A DNA stretch of 64,000 nucleotides, taken from positions 62,832,754 through 62,896,753 of the forward strand of contig NC_087065.1 of assembly GCF_963678635.1 (NCBI RefSeq), written 5' to 3'. Source of the DNA: Symsagittifera roscoffensis. Lineage: Eukaryota > Xenacoelomorpha > Acoela > Convolutidae. The notes beneath the pieces are model-generated. The model did not search any database. It worked only from the letters and a program-made list of their open reading frames with translations, and had not been told where the DNA came from. The position numbers were made by a program, and so were the translations under genes. Numbering within the stretch: position 1 is the first letter of the stretch; each line of letters starts with the position of its first letter. Of this stretch, positions 33,801 to 42,297 are shown in pieces.

Positions 33801-36800
33801 GATTACACTGGTCCACCTGGACATCTATGCCGACTACCTGAAGGAGAAGGATCCCAAACTGGACTCCAGGGCAGTGCGAGCGCTGCTCACAACGGGAGGT
33901 CCGAGGCTGATGAAAGTGGACGGACATTATATCGATGTCCATGGCCCTTACCCGATTCTGATGAACGTGGATGGCATCAATATCTACACGAAAGCTCACA
34001 TAACTGATGCGAACGATCAGGTTGGCCGGATATACATTGGTCAAGAGGAACTGAAGGTCAGACGAATCGGACACAACGCGATGCTCGAGCAAGATGCTGT
34101 GCATATTGGTTGCGAGGCAGATCTGGCCGCACACGTTCTGGACGTGCAAGGCAGACAGCTTTCAGTAAAGGGACTGCTAGACACGGGAGCAGTAGTCAGT
34201 GTCATGCCAGTCAAAACTTGGACCGACATGGGTTTTGAGAGGTCGGATCTCATACCGACAAACATCAGGTTGGCAGCTGCCAATCAGGGAGCGATCTATG
34301 TCACCGGGCGAACCCCGATCATCTCACTGCAGCTCGGAGGGAGACATCTTTGGATGAGCTTCCTAGTAGTAGAGAATTTGGACGAATCCGACCACTTCAT
34401 CCTAGGAAGGGATTTCGTTCGCAACTTTGACGTCACGATAGATCTCAATGACGGATTGATTAGGATCAGGGATCCTGAAAGAAAGTATGAGAAAAGACCC
34501 CTTAATAAGATCTTAATTAATCAGGCCAAGGTGCCGATTTTTCTGGATCGAAAAGTTAGATTAAAACCGAACCAAGCCGTAATAGCAACGTTTAGGATGA
34601 GGAACTTGAATGAACTCAGCAATGACAGACAGGTGTGTCTGGTACCAAATCCAAACAGTAAAAGCTCGGCTATTTTAGGAAGAAGCTTCTCGCTCACTCA
34701 GAGCGGACTGTGTGTGAGTGTGTTATTGAACACAGAGGCAACAACAGTGACAATACAGAGGGGAAAGAAACTTGGCTACGCTTTGCCTCTGAACACAGAC
34801 TTTCTGAGTGTGGAGAACTTGAAGAAGTTTGATGTAACTAAGTGTCCATTACATGCGAACCAAGAATGTATAATGAAAAGAGTAATTGAATTGAAATCTT
34901 CTAGGAAATTGTTTTCAATGAAGTCGGAAACAGATGATGGGCTGTCTAGTTGTTCCAACTTTCCTGAGAGACCGACGGAAGCAGAGTTAGCAGCGAATAG
35001 GCCTGTCCTACCTGAGATAGAGCATCTGAAGGGTAAAATATCCGACAAGGAACTAGATTCGCTCAGGGCGGTGCTAAATCGGAACGCAGACGTTTTTTCG
35101 AAACATAAGGCCGACATAGGTTGTTGCAATTTTGTAGAGCACGAGATTGAGATAGAAGAGGGCTCGGTACCTCATAGGGAAGGGGCGAGAAGAATGACCC
35201 CAAACAAGTCAGAAGCGTGTAGGAAGGAAATCGAGATGTTAATGGAGTACGACATGATCGAGCCGTCGAAGTCCCCATGGGCTTGTGGCGTGGTCATGGC
35301 AAAAAAGAAAGGGGGACAACTCAGATTTTGTTGCGATTTCCGTTATCTGAACGCAGTGACTATAAAGGACGCATATCCGATTCCCCGCATCGATGAGAGC
35401 CTATCCAAGCTGGGAGACGCCAAGTTCTTCACAACGTTGGATTTGGGCTCAGCATTCTGGCAAGTGCCGCTCAGAAAGCAAGATCGAGAGAAAACAGGTT
35501 TCGCTTGTGAGCTGGGACTGTTCCAGTGGAAGAGGATGCCATTCGGATTGTGCAACGCGACAGCCACATTCCAGCGACTGATGGCTCAGGCACTCACGAG
35601 CGTTACTAAGAAGTATGGGAATCTCATCATGTGTTATGTCGATGATGTAGTGATCGCGACACCAACCTTGGAAGACCACATCGAAAGGTTGGAAGAGGTG
35701 TTTTCTTGCATGAAGCAGGCGGGTCTGAAATGCAAACCCTCTAAGTGCGAAATCCTCAAAGATTCCATAAAGTATCTGGGCCGCCTGGTTGACAAACATG
35801 GAGTGAGACCAGATCCCGAAGCGGTTGAAGCGGTGCTGACCTGGAAGGCACCTAAAACAGATACACAGTTGATGAGTTTTCTGGGATTCGCCAATTATTA
35901 TCGCGAGTTCATCAAGGGGTATGCTGACAAAATATACCCCATGCAGAAGTTGATGAGAAATAAGGGCAAAAAGTTCACCTGGACTGATGAGGCACAAGTC
36001 TCATTTGAAAACATCAAACGCGAACTTTGCGAGGCACCGGTCCTCGGCATGCCAACGGAGAAGGGGATGTTCGTGCTGGACACGGATGCATCAGTGGTTG
36101 CGATATCAGGCATACTTCACCAAGAGCAGGAGTGGAACGGGAGAACGGTTCTTCGTCCGATAGCTTATGGAAGTAAAGTCCTGAGTGACACTGAGATGAA
36201 GTACGGCGCACCAAAAGCGGAGATGTTTGCTGTGATCACGTTTGTGGAAAAGTACAGGGCCTACTTGGGGAGTGCTCCCTTCAAGTTGCGTGTGGACAAT
36301 CGTGCCCTTGCCTGGCTGAAAACCTATTCGATGGACCAGAGCTACATTGGTCGTTGGATCGTGCGCTTGGATGGATACCACATGATCATAGAGCACCGTA
36401 CCCGTGACAAGCACCAGAACGCAGATAGCCTCAGCAAAAAGACAGAATTTTATGAGCGCCTCGAAGAGAAGCAAGTTAACCAATCAGAGATCAAAGACGG
36501 GTTTTCCTTTCTGGACAAAGAAACCTATGATGAGCTGCCACTTACTAGGTGGTTAGACAAATCAGGACATCCTATACCTGGACACCCTGACCTTCCAGTG
36601 GAGACGGCTGCGGAGATAAAGCTTTTAGCCAGAGGCGAACCCGTTCCGTTGGATCTGCTAGTCCGATCCAACTTGGTACAGCAAGAACTGACCAGGCTGG
36701 GTATAAACAGCATCGCTTTATTGAATAAGACGGTGAACGTGGCGCCGGACGTCATGGGAAAACTCCGTGACTTGTTGGATAGGGAAGTGGATAGGCATGA

Positions 36801-39800
36801 TCGTGAATGGAGGGAAACCATGCAGAGGTTGACTGTCACCGAGAGAACGGAGAAGAGGCCAGTGTCCATTCGCAGCCGAGGCGTTGAACGGGATTGCAGG
36901 TCGATCGTCAACCAGCTGGTGACCTCGATGCCGAAAGAAGTATTGTTGAGAACTTCGTTCACTGAATATGGAACATCGAATCAAAACCAAGCTACTGAGG
37001 AAGTCAGGATCAGATCGAAATCTAGCTTCACGAGGAGAGTGCACTTCACGGATGCAAAAGAGGAATACGAGCCAAGCCCAGATTGTTCGTCCATGGACGA
37101 GACAATGTCCGGGGAGTCTGACACCTTCGAGCCAGTCAAGGACGTCTCCTCTGATGAGTCAGACATCTTTGAGCCCGTGCAGGACGACTTGTCCGGGGAG
37201 AGGTTGACTAGACCACCTAGGGGCAGAATTTTGTCTGGGGAGTCGGGTTCAAAGCGACCGATGGACAGAGTTTTGTCCGGGGAGTCAAGAAACATCTCAG
37301 ACAACTTGGAATATGATGTTGAGGAATCAGTCGTTTCAAGTGGTGACTCGAGACCCCAGTCCTGGGACAACACGTCTGAAACAACTTCCAATTCCGATGT
37401 GTCAGAGATTGCGATCCACTCCTTATTGGTAGACTGGAAGCAGCGTGGGCTGGACCGGGAAATACATCAGGATCCAGACAGGGACAGATACACCTCAGAT
37501 GAAGAGGGCACTGTGGTAGACAATGCCGCAGACGAGCTCGAACTGATAGCAGTTTCAAAACGCCCAACCAGATTGCTGCCACATGGTACGGTCGTCCGTA
37601 CCAATCTGGAACCATCTGTGCAAGAAGCGACGCCTTTGAAAAAGATATGGTGTGTCAAGTTGATGGACGATGCTCATGCTCCGGAGATAATGAGTGGGCA
37701 AATGAACGTGGTGAAGACGTATTTGAAAGCCAGGTACAGGCTGTCGGATCTCCTGAGGGCTCAACGAAATGATAGAATGACGAGCAGTCTGAAAAGATGG
37801 ATCGAGAATGGAGCACCTGACAAGGGAGACTTGGAAGAAGACAGCTACAAAATCCTGAAGCAGTTTTACCTGAAGAGAAAAGACTTGTTGTACCTGAATA
37901 AGGACGGAATCGTAGCCTGTAAGCGCAAGGAGGAGGACAAGGTCCTTTATAAATACAACTCAATAGTGTTACCACAGTTGTACCAGACTGAGTTGCTCTT
38001 TCGCTCACATGATCAGATGGGACATCAAGGCGTGGACAAAGTGTATAACAGGATACAAAAACGATTCGAATGGCCGGGGTTGAAGAAGGCTTGTGAGAAA
38101 TGGATAGCCGCATGCCTGTCTTGTCAACAGGCAAAGGATCCCAGGAAACTAAGGTTCCCCCTACAGTCAATAGAATCGTCAGGTTTCAACGAAGTGGTGC
38201 AAATTGATCACCAGAAAATCTGCATGACAGCAACGGGCTATAATCAGGTGCTGGTAATGATCGACCATTTTACGAAGTATGCGGAGGCGGCACCCTGCAT
38301 GACAGCATCGGCAGAAGAAACGTGCGATCATTTGATAAACGTGTGGATAGCAAGGCATGGCTGCCCCATCACGTTCCAATCTGACAATGGCAAAGCATTC
38401 GTAGGTGATCTCACGAAAGAGTTAATGAAAAGGTCGCAGGTAGCGCAGGCCCACTCGACCACTTATCACCCGCAAACGAATGGCCTAGTCGAGAGGCAGA
38501 ATCGCACACTGGTATCCATGTTGAGAGTCTACTGCTCACGCTACATGGATGACTGGGACAAGCACTTACCGCAAGTGATGGGTGCTTACAACAGCACGGA
38601 GCATTCCACCACGGGAATAAGTCCGCATATGATGCTCACGGGTCATGAAAAAGCACTCCCGTTAACGTTCTTCTACCCTGAATATGAAGGGAAGAGGACA
38701 TCACCGCAAACGTACGTGCGGGACGTTATTAGAAGACAACAGGACCTCAATGACTTATGCAGGAGGAATACGCAACAGGCGCAAATTAGACAAAAAAGGA
38801 GGTTTGATAAAAGAACAGCCGATGCAAAAGCCTACTCAGTTGGCGATTACGTCTGGGTGTTCCAGGAAGTGGTTCCACCAAAAGGAACCAAGAAACTATT
38901 AAAGAAATGGCGTGGTCCATTTCAGATAACAGAGGTGCATCAAGGAGGTCGTTTTTATCGGCTGAGCACCGGAAGAGCGGCTCATTACGAGAATATCAAA
39001 CCACACAACGCCTCCTCCGAGGATTGGTGCATCCCAGCGGACATGCAAGAGGGAGACTATTTAATAGTGGATCCTGCTTGTGAAGTGAATGAAAGGGGTA
39101 CTCGCGACAAGAACGACGGGAATGAGATGGTGGACAATTGTGATCTACCACTGGATCTCGAGTTGACTGAGCGAGTAGAGGTGGACGATGAAACTCTACC
39201 ATATGCCGAAGAAGACTGGGATTGCCCAGAACAAACCGAAATTGACAAAGGAATACAGCCTGACTTTCCGCTCACTATGGAGACACGCCAAAGTAAGAGG
39301 GGGAAAAACCAGAAGAAATACAACCCGTATGGCGAGGACTTCGTTGTAGACCGGATAGTAGTGAGTGATGTCATAGACTCGCTGGTGGGGCTGGACGAAG
39401 TAGCAATCCTAAAAGAAATCGACCTTGTGAACGATATGGATCAAGATTGGATCGACGATCGATCAGAACCGGAAGTGGAGTTCGAACCAGAAGCGGAACA
39501 GACTCATGAGCAAGAACTAACAAACTTGCGCGTGCTCGAATGGCTCCACGATCTGCCGACAGATCCAAAAGAGACGATCCTGACGATTCAGGACGTCGAC
39601 AGAGATGGCGTCAGATACATCAGTCATGACAATACCGAGTCCAACTGGGTCGCCCCAGATGGTCCTCTACGTGTTCCACAATCCAACCTCGGTCTCCTAG
39701 ACTTTGGGCGATCGACGGGGACGTCGATGGATATTTTTGTCCGGGGAGTGGGGGTAGGACTCACCCACACCGAAAATCTCATGATAAAAAAATTAAAATC

Positions 39801-40356
39801 GGCAAGGGAAACCGGAGAACTAGAGACAGAGGGCGAGAATGCTAAGGAACCACCTTTTGGACGAATCTTTGAATCGTATTTTGATCTCCCGAACCATTAT
39901 TCGAACAATATCGTGATAACGGACAGCGATTTCATACTCACGGAACGCACATGCGCCATAGCGATAACTGCGGACGTAAGCTTCAAAACAGCACTAGCGG
40001 CCGACTTTAAAAGGGAGTACAAGAATATCGAGTTTTTGTGGAAACAGAGGCCGGGTGTAGGAGGAGTGATAGCGTTGCCCCCTGTTGCATCACAGATACC
40101 AGGGAAATATTTGTGTTTTTTGGTTACGAAAGCTACTGATAGGCAACACGTGAATCCGGAGAGCTTGGTGTTGGCCTTGACTCGACTTAGGGATTTCCTG
40201 GTTGAGAGAGGTGTGACCTCTCTCTCGTTGCCAGTGTACGATCCTAATAGGGGAAAGCTACATCCGAGAGAGTTGTACGCTCTTGTGCATGTGATATTTT
40301 CAGAGACTGACATAGAGGTTTACTTACATAAAAAATACTATCTGAGCATATGCTAA
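30874..40356 (+). CDS. Gag-Pol polyprotein with C-terminal macro-like domain
   Basis: ATG at 30874 gives 3160 residues in one frame, without a gag/pol shift. Residues about 288-410 are coiled coil; about 530-700 resemble the Ty3 Gag core. CCHC knuckles: C741/C744/H749/C754 and C793/C796/H801/C806. Protease has D1103-T-G and ILGRDF. RT has LDLG (D1523) and YVDD (1588-1591). RNase H starts around TDAS (D1738). Integrase has H2379, H2384, C2414, C2417, then D2445, D2504, E2540 (35 residues between the last two) and GPF at 2681. A linker of about 500 residues separates RNase H from integrase and includes five SGES-like repeats. An acidic stretch precedes a macro-like domain at 3010-3160. Catalytic residues appear intact. 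No transmembrane or signal segment is evident. Confidence 0.97.
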   Translation: MQRRDSLGSTTKIPRLSKGSTRKFRTRRSQTSFSSASDAFAEDESTKGQPDLSVIEMRLRSEKNLDGNQGRSAEAEPASETPVDPFDEGERTLIRPDFEPDGVLEREEVERTEETSERSEVEPREEVLYRGMSKSETKSYKWRREPSHLTSAHSSLAKQSNNAMMSSMSPGKEQTFSKAKKSWKSLYDERMASLPTVGLTSSDDYPEITHPDVNFTPCPRNEKSRKASSVSPTRPMSDGITMGASSTFDRLMTSMHKQKDGASSSTRLPPQLTSSSLGLTPPLGAAGDISDMFAGVMNGLDELRRDMTKRIDQVDERAHHGRENLKDELTHVKSQARFDQARLIRDTDQCLAESLAQANKESEEREARMTREIERLLNDHDNTYAQTMTGLERRLDAKSDLMMRKLDAILNGNSWQEHSNSRERSRHANVGDGTGNSARAQQGSRTNYEHRNKERPRAAPQRPGWTNPVPPEADATPETRLPTVPQVSSVPDLTTVSQDTTMYASMFEPLNRSLETFITKLSKSTERGERSRRTLKKPKSYKDESDGCIDTWIEVMKLHFEEENLSKKQECSALTSNLEGTALNCVMAKRANERDSARKIFDILLNRFGSGVQGHQAMVKFEKRRQRDEESIDKFLDDLELLRRRSNPDERISERNLAIASKFMDGVRSEELKTMLATHFTLSLDQVPTPDDLRMKSREYLLIKPRAQNRYSNYGNYSGTNTGANSSWYKPRDDMDKRRSCANCGSMDHHVSACSAYKQNMKAIGYFLEDADATDEDHEEYVRGLIMKYGPRCFFCNLEGHFKSDCTQFWDAVADAKHPRHEEALSGVKASRARLMNEAESRRKETTPSTFATKKVKTWPDEVVASNLEAESSSPLKVDYGLAARTALQNVKQDLATKEVEQWVRSELESTDLRESLNVLSKTTRAEDEKEPKKQGLKLNVISGKTFGMTKAGTKIMSIISVAGHQVVKNLSEPSEITLVHLDIYADYLKEKDPKLDSRAVRALLTTGGPRLMKVDGHYIDVHGPYPILMNVDGINIYTKAHITDANDQVGRIYIGQEELKVRRIGHNAMLEQDAVHIGCEADLAAHVLDVQGRQLSVKGLLDTGAVVSVMPVKTWTDMGFERSDLIPTNIRLAAANQGAIYVTGRTPIISLQLGGRHLWMSFLVVENLDESDHFILGRDFVRNFDVTIDLNDGLIRIRDPERKYEKRPLNKILINQAKVPIFLDRKVRLKPNQAVIATFRMRNLNELSNDRQVCLVPNPNSKSSAILGRSFSLTQSGLCVSVLLNTEATTVTIQRGKKLGYALPLNTDFLSVENLKKFDVTKCPLHANQECIMKRVIELKSSRKLFSMKSETDDGLSSCSNFPERPTEAELAANRPVLPEIEHLKGKISDKELDSLRAVLNRNADVFSKHKADIGCCNFVEHEIEIEEGSVPHREGARRMTPNKSEACRKEIEMLMEYDMIEPSKSPWACGVVMAKKKGGQLRFCCDFRYLNAVTIKDAYPIPRIDESLSKLGDAKFFTTLDLGSAFWQVPLRKQDREKTGFACELGLFQWKRMPFGLCNATATFQRLMAQALTSVTKKYGNLIMCYVDDVVIATPTLEDHIERLEEVFSCMKQAGLKCKPSKCEILKDSIKYLGRLVDKHGVRPDPEAVEAVLTWKAPKTDTQLMSFLGFANYYREFIKGYADKIYPMQKLMRNKGKKFTWTDEAQVSFENIKRELCEAPVLGMPTEKGMFVLDTDASVVAISGILHQEQEWNGRTVLRPIAYGSKVLSDTEMKYGAPKAEMFAVITFVEKYRAYLGSAPFKLRVDNRALAWLKTYSMDQSYIGRWIVRLDGYHMIIEHRTRDKHQNADSLSKKTEFYERLEEKQVNQSEIKDGFSFLDKETYDELPLTRWLDKSGHPIPGHPDLPVETAAEIKLLARGEPVPLDLLVRSNLVQQELTRLGINSIALLNKTVNVAPDVMGKLRDLLDREVDRHDREWRETMQRLTVTERTEKRPVSIRSRGVERDCRSIVNQLVTSMPKEVLLRTSFTEYGTSNQNQATEEVRIRSKSSFTRRVHFTDAKEEYEPSPDCSSMDETMSGESDTFEPVKDVSSDESDIFEPVQDDLSGERLTRPPRGRILSGESGSKRPMDRVLSGESRNISDNLEYDVEESVVSSGDSRPQSWDNTSETTSNSDVSEIAIHSLLVDWKQRGLDREIHQDPDRDRYTSDEEGTVVDNAADELELIAVSKRPTRLLPHGTVVRTNLEPSVQEATPLKKIWCVKLMDDAHAPEIMSGQMNVVKTYLKARYRLSDLLRAQRNDRMTSSLKRWIENGAPDKGDLEEDSYKILKQFYLKRKDLLYLNKDGIVACKRKEEDKVLYKYNSIVLPQLYQTELLFRSHDQMGHQGVDKVYNRIQKRFEWPGLKKACEKWIAACLSCQQAKDPRKLRFPLQSIESSGFNEVVQIDHQKICMTATGYNQVLVMIDHFTKYAEAAPCMTASAEETCDHLINVWIARHGCPITFQSDNGKAFVGDLTKELMKRSQVAQAHSTTYHPQTNGLVERQNRTLVSMLRVYCSRYMDDWDKHLPQVMGAYNSTEHSTTGISPHMMLTGHEKALPLTFFYPEYEGKRTSPQTYVRDVIRRQQDLNDLCRRNTQQAQIRQKRRFDKRTADAKAYSVGDYVWVFQEVVPPKGTKKLLKKWRGPFQITEVHQGGRFYRLSTGRAAHYENIKPHNASSEDWCIPADMQEGDYLIVDPACEVNERGTRDKNDGNEMVDNCDLPLDLELTERVEVDDETLPYAEEDWDCPEQTEIDKGIQPDFPLTMETRQSKRGKNQKKYNPYGEDFVVDRIVVSDVIDSLVGLDEVAILKEIDLVNDMDQDWIDDRSEPEVEFEPEAEQTHEQELTNLRVLEWLHDLPTDPKETILTIQDVDRDGVRYISHDNTESNWVAPDGPLRVPQSNLGLLDFGRSTGTSMDIFVRGVGVGLTHTENLMIKKLKSARETGELETEGENAKEPPFGRIFESYFDLPNHYSNNIVITDSDFILTERTCAIAITADVSFKTALAADFKREYKNIEFLWKQRPGVGGVIALPPVASQIPGKYLCFLVTKATDRQHVNPESLVLALTRLRDFLVERGVTSLSLPVYDPNRGKLHPRELYALVHVIFSETDIEVYLHKKYYLSIC
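39901..40356 (+). other. Macro-like (TARG1/OARD1-type) domain at the polyprotein C-terminus
   Basis: Residues 3010-3160 line up in order with the small ADP-ribosyl-glycohydrolase macrodomains of the TARG1 class: ALAADFKREY, GGVIALP, YLCFLVTK, LVERGVTSLSLP and VIFSETDIEVYL. The Lys equivalent to human TARG1 K84 is kept (K3086). The ribose-binding IGCG loop with catalytic Asp125 is replaced by a YDPNRGKL loop, and the first glycine-rich element reads KTALA. Fold membership looks sound; enzymatic activity is doubtful. This could be a degenerate ADP-ribose reader. Confidence 0.72.
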
Positions 40357-40519
40357 GAATTGCGCTCGGCGATAAGTGGTTTTTATTAAGTTGCTCGATA
40401 AGAATTAGAGTCAAGTTTTAGATTAGGTTAGGTCTTAGGTACAGTATTAGGGATTAGGTTTTTATGTGATGTTTATGTTATGTTATTGTGATGTTATGTT
40501 TTATGTTAGTGTCATAAAA

Positions 40520-40539
40520 GACCTGGGGCACCCCAGGTC
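40520..40539 (+). other. Perfect hairpin between gag-pol and ORF2
   Basis: GACCTGGGG-CA-CCCCAGGTC, a 9-bp perfect stem with a two-base centre, 164 bases after the gag-pol stop. Not followed by a T run. Confidence 0.8.
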
Positions 40540-40581
40540 ATCAAGGTGACAGCGTACATTCATGCTACTCTGACAAAAGTA

Positions 40582-40600
40582 AAGGTGGACGATCCACCTT
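40582..40600 (+). other. Second intercistronic hairpin
   Basis: AAGGTGG-ACGAT-CCACCTT, a 7-bp perfect stem, 42 bases after the first hairpin. Confidence 0.75.
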
Positions 40601-40697
40601 GGTGCTAAAATTTTAAATCAGAATTGAAAAAGAGAATTTCAATGGAGAGTTTTAGAGAATTGATTGATGTTGCATCTTAAAATGATGGTTCTAAGTC

Positions 40698-40713
40698 GCG
40701 ACCTGTCTTTTAG
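40698..40713 (+). promoter_or_regulatory. Candidate 3' splice site for an ORF2 mRNA
   Basis: The pyrimidine-rich CCTGTCTTTTAG ends 73 bases before the ORF2 ATG. A spliced transcript from a leader donor would place ORF2 as the first frame. The donor is not identified. Confidence 0.4.
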
Positions 40714-40786
40714 ATCTTGATTGATCGGAAATTGTTTACTGACACTGAATCAGAAGAGATTACACGAAGAATCAACACGAAAAGAA

Positions 40787-41551
40787 ATGGGAGATACTAA
40801 CGAACTCATGGAATTCCTCTCAGCGAGTCTAGGAGCGACTCTAGACGAGATCTATCAGCGGCTGATCGATTGTGACTTCACACGAGAAGACACGGGGTTG
40901 CCCGATCAGAATCAACCAGTGTCAATCGTGGTGGTTAGCGCCATGCTAGCAGTGAGATGGTTGGAGGCTTATGCGGACACAAATGAGCAGGAGACGGCCG
41001 TGCCGACTCCTGAACAGCTGAGCAACGTGAAAATGAGTAGTGAATTGGATCTTTTCAGAACCACTTGCAAGGTTCTGAGAATACCTAAAGCCATTGAAAG
41101 AATATGGTCAAGGCAAAGATTGATGCCTTGGTTCCGTGCAGTGATGACATCTTGGATGTATGAACGCGCGAAGCGTCACATGTCAAGGAACACGGAAGCC
41201 TATCAATCTTTCCAGCTAGACATAGGACCAGGAGCCTATAAGAGAGCTTTCCTGACGCATAGAAACGCGGTCACCACTGCGGTGAAGCGAGTAGCTGGAG
41301 CGCCTTGTGTTACTGAAGATGAAAAGAAAGAGGTCTTAAGAGCTGACCTAGAACGAAACGTGAGCCTGTGTCTTCACAACAGCTTTTGCAGGAACCGGGA
41401 GCAGAAGGTGAATGTGGACTTACTACCTTGTTGCAAACCGAGGCTGTTGGAGCAGGAGGGTTGGGGCACGGCCCGCAACTCTCTGGACATGTTAGAGAAA
41501 GTTCTGGAAGACAGTGACGCTGAACATCAGGATGGAGAAATGATGGAATGA
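40787..41551 (+). CDS. ORF2, retroelement accessory protein of unknown function
   Basis: ATG at 40787 in a good context (GAA before ATGG); 254 residues. I recognise no family. It starts with a Leu/Glu-rich helical-looking part, then a basic/aromatic segment IWSRQRLMPWFRA (about residues 106-118). A Cys cluster follows (C195, C201, C215, C216; motif CLHNSFCRNRE then PCC), and the end is acidic. No signal peptide or membrane span, so it is not an envelope protein. The family is preserved in the diverged neighbouring element at 25599-26228, where the basic segment and Cys cluster are the best conserved parts. This suggests a selected function, possibly nucleic-acid binding or RNA handling. Confidence 0.85.
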   Translation: MGDTNELMEFLSASLGATLDEIYQRLIDCDFTREDTGLPDQNQPVSIVVVSAMLAVRWLEAYADTNEQETAVPTPEQLSNVKMSSELDLFRTTCKVLRIPKAIERIWSRQRLMPWFRAVMTSWMYERAKRHMSRNTEAYQSFQLDIGPGAYKRAFLTHRNAVTTAVKRVAGAPCVTEDEKKEVLRADLERNVSLCLHNSFCRNREQKVNVDLLPCCKPRLLEQEGWGTARNSLDMLEKVLEDSDAEHQDGEMME

Positions 41552-42284
41552 AGATGACGGAGGAAGAGAAGAGAAGGAGAAAAAACTTGATTGTCTTTGT
41601 GTGTAAAAACTTGAACAAATCAACCAAGTTTTGATTATTGAACTTGTGAAACTTTTTGTTTTGATTTAGTTTGGTCAGACCAAACTTTGAAAATTGTTGC
41701 AATTGTTAAAATTGTTGAAATTGTTGATTTTAGTTACTACTATCTATGTATGTATATAAGGAGCATAGGTGAGTATATTTACCTATTTATTCCCGACTGA
41801 AGTTTTTAACCTGTGTAAGACACAAATTCACTGTGTGGCGACATGGTAAGTTTGAGTAAACTCGCTCGAGAAGGGTGGGTAACTCAATAACTTTCCTAGC
41901 CACAGAGTTTCTTAGTTTTAATATTGAAAGGACCGCATAAATGACTAATTATACTTGGTGAGTGAAGTTAAGTTAATTTTAACGGGTGCGTGGCCGTGCC
42001 ACGTCCCACTTTTTAATCAGAAGCGAAAAGAAGTTTTATGGCGAGATGACGTAAGTAGTCAGAAAGGAAATTTTATCTAGGACACTCCTCATGGTGCAAC
42101 TTTTGTGAAAATGTTGAAAGGCAGTGAGATGTAGTACGATGCCATTTGTGAACACGTAGTGAGTTGAGGTGGAGTAGATAAATTTCATTTTCTTATGCGA
42201 TTTGTAAGATTGGTTACAGAAAACTGGATACCTACTTGACGATAACCCGGTGTTGTGCGATCAATAGGGACATTGATGGAGACT
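41552..42284 (+). other. 3' UTR of the young element
   Basis: AT-rich non-coding sequence between ORF2 and the purine tract. Parts are shared with the old element's 3' UTR (around 26660-26840 and 43240-43330). Confidence 0.7.
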
Positions 42285-42297
42285 TGTCCGGGGAGTA
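42285..42297 (+). other. Polypurine-tract region before the 3' LTR
   Basis: TGTCCGGGGAGTA directly precedes the LTR start TGTGCC. The same 13 bases stand before the old element's LTR at 43376-43388, which supports a conserved plus-strand priming site. Confidence 0.75.

Noticed and set aside
32146-40313. Numerous minus-strand frames opposite Gag-Pol
   Set aside because: Antisense shadows of a long coding frame, with no domains of their own.
40787-41551. Envelope gene of an errantivirus-like element
   Set aside because: No signal peptide, transmembrane helix or cleavage site; the composition is soluble and basic/acidic.
42285-42297. LTR start at TGTCCGG instead of TGTGCC
   Set aside because: The 5' LTR match begins exactly at TGTGCC, and the same 13 bases precede the old LTR too, so they are the purine-tract region.
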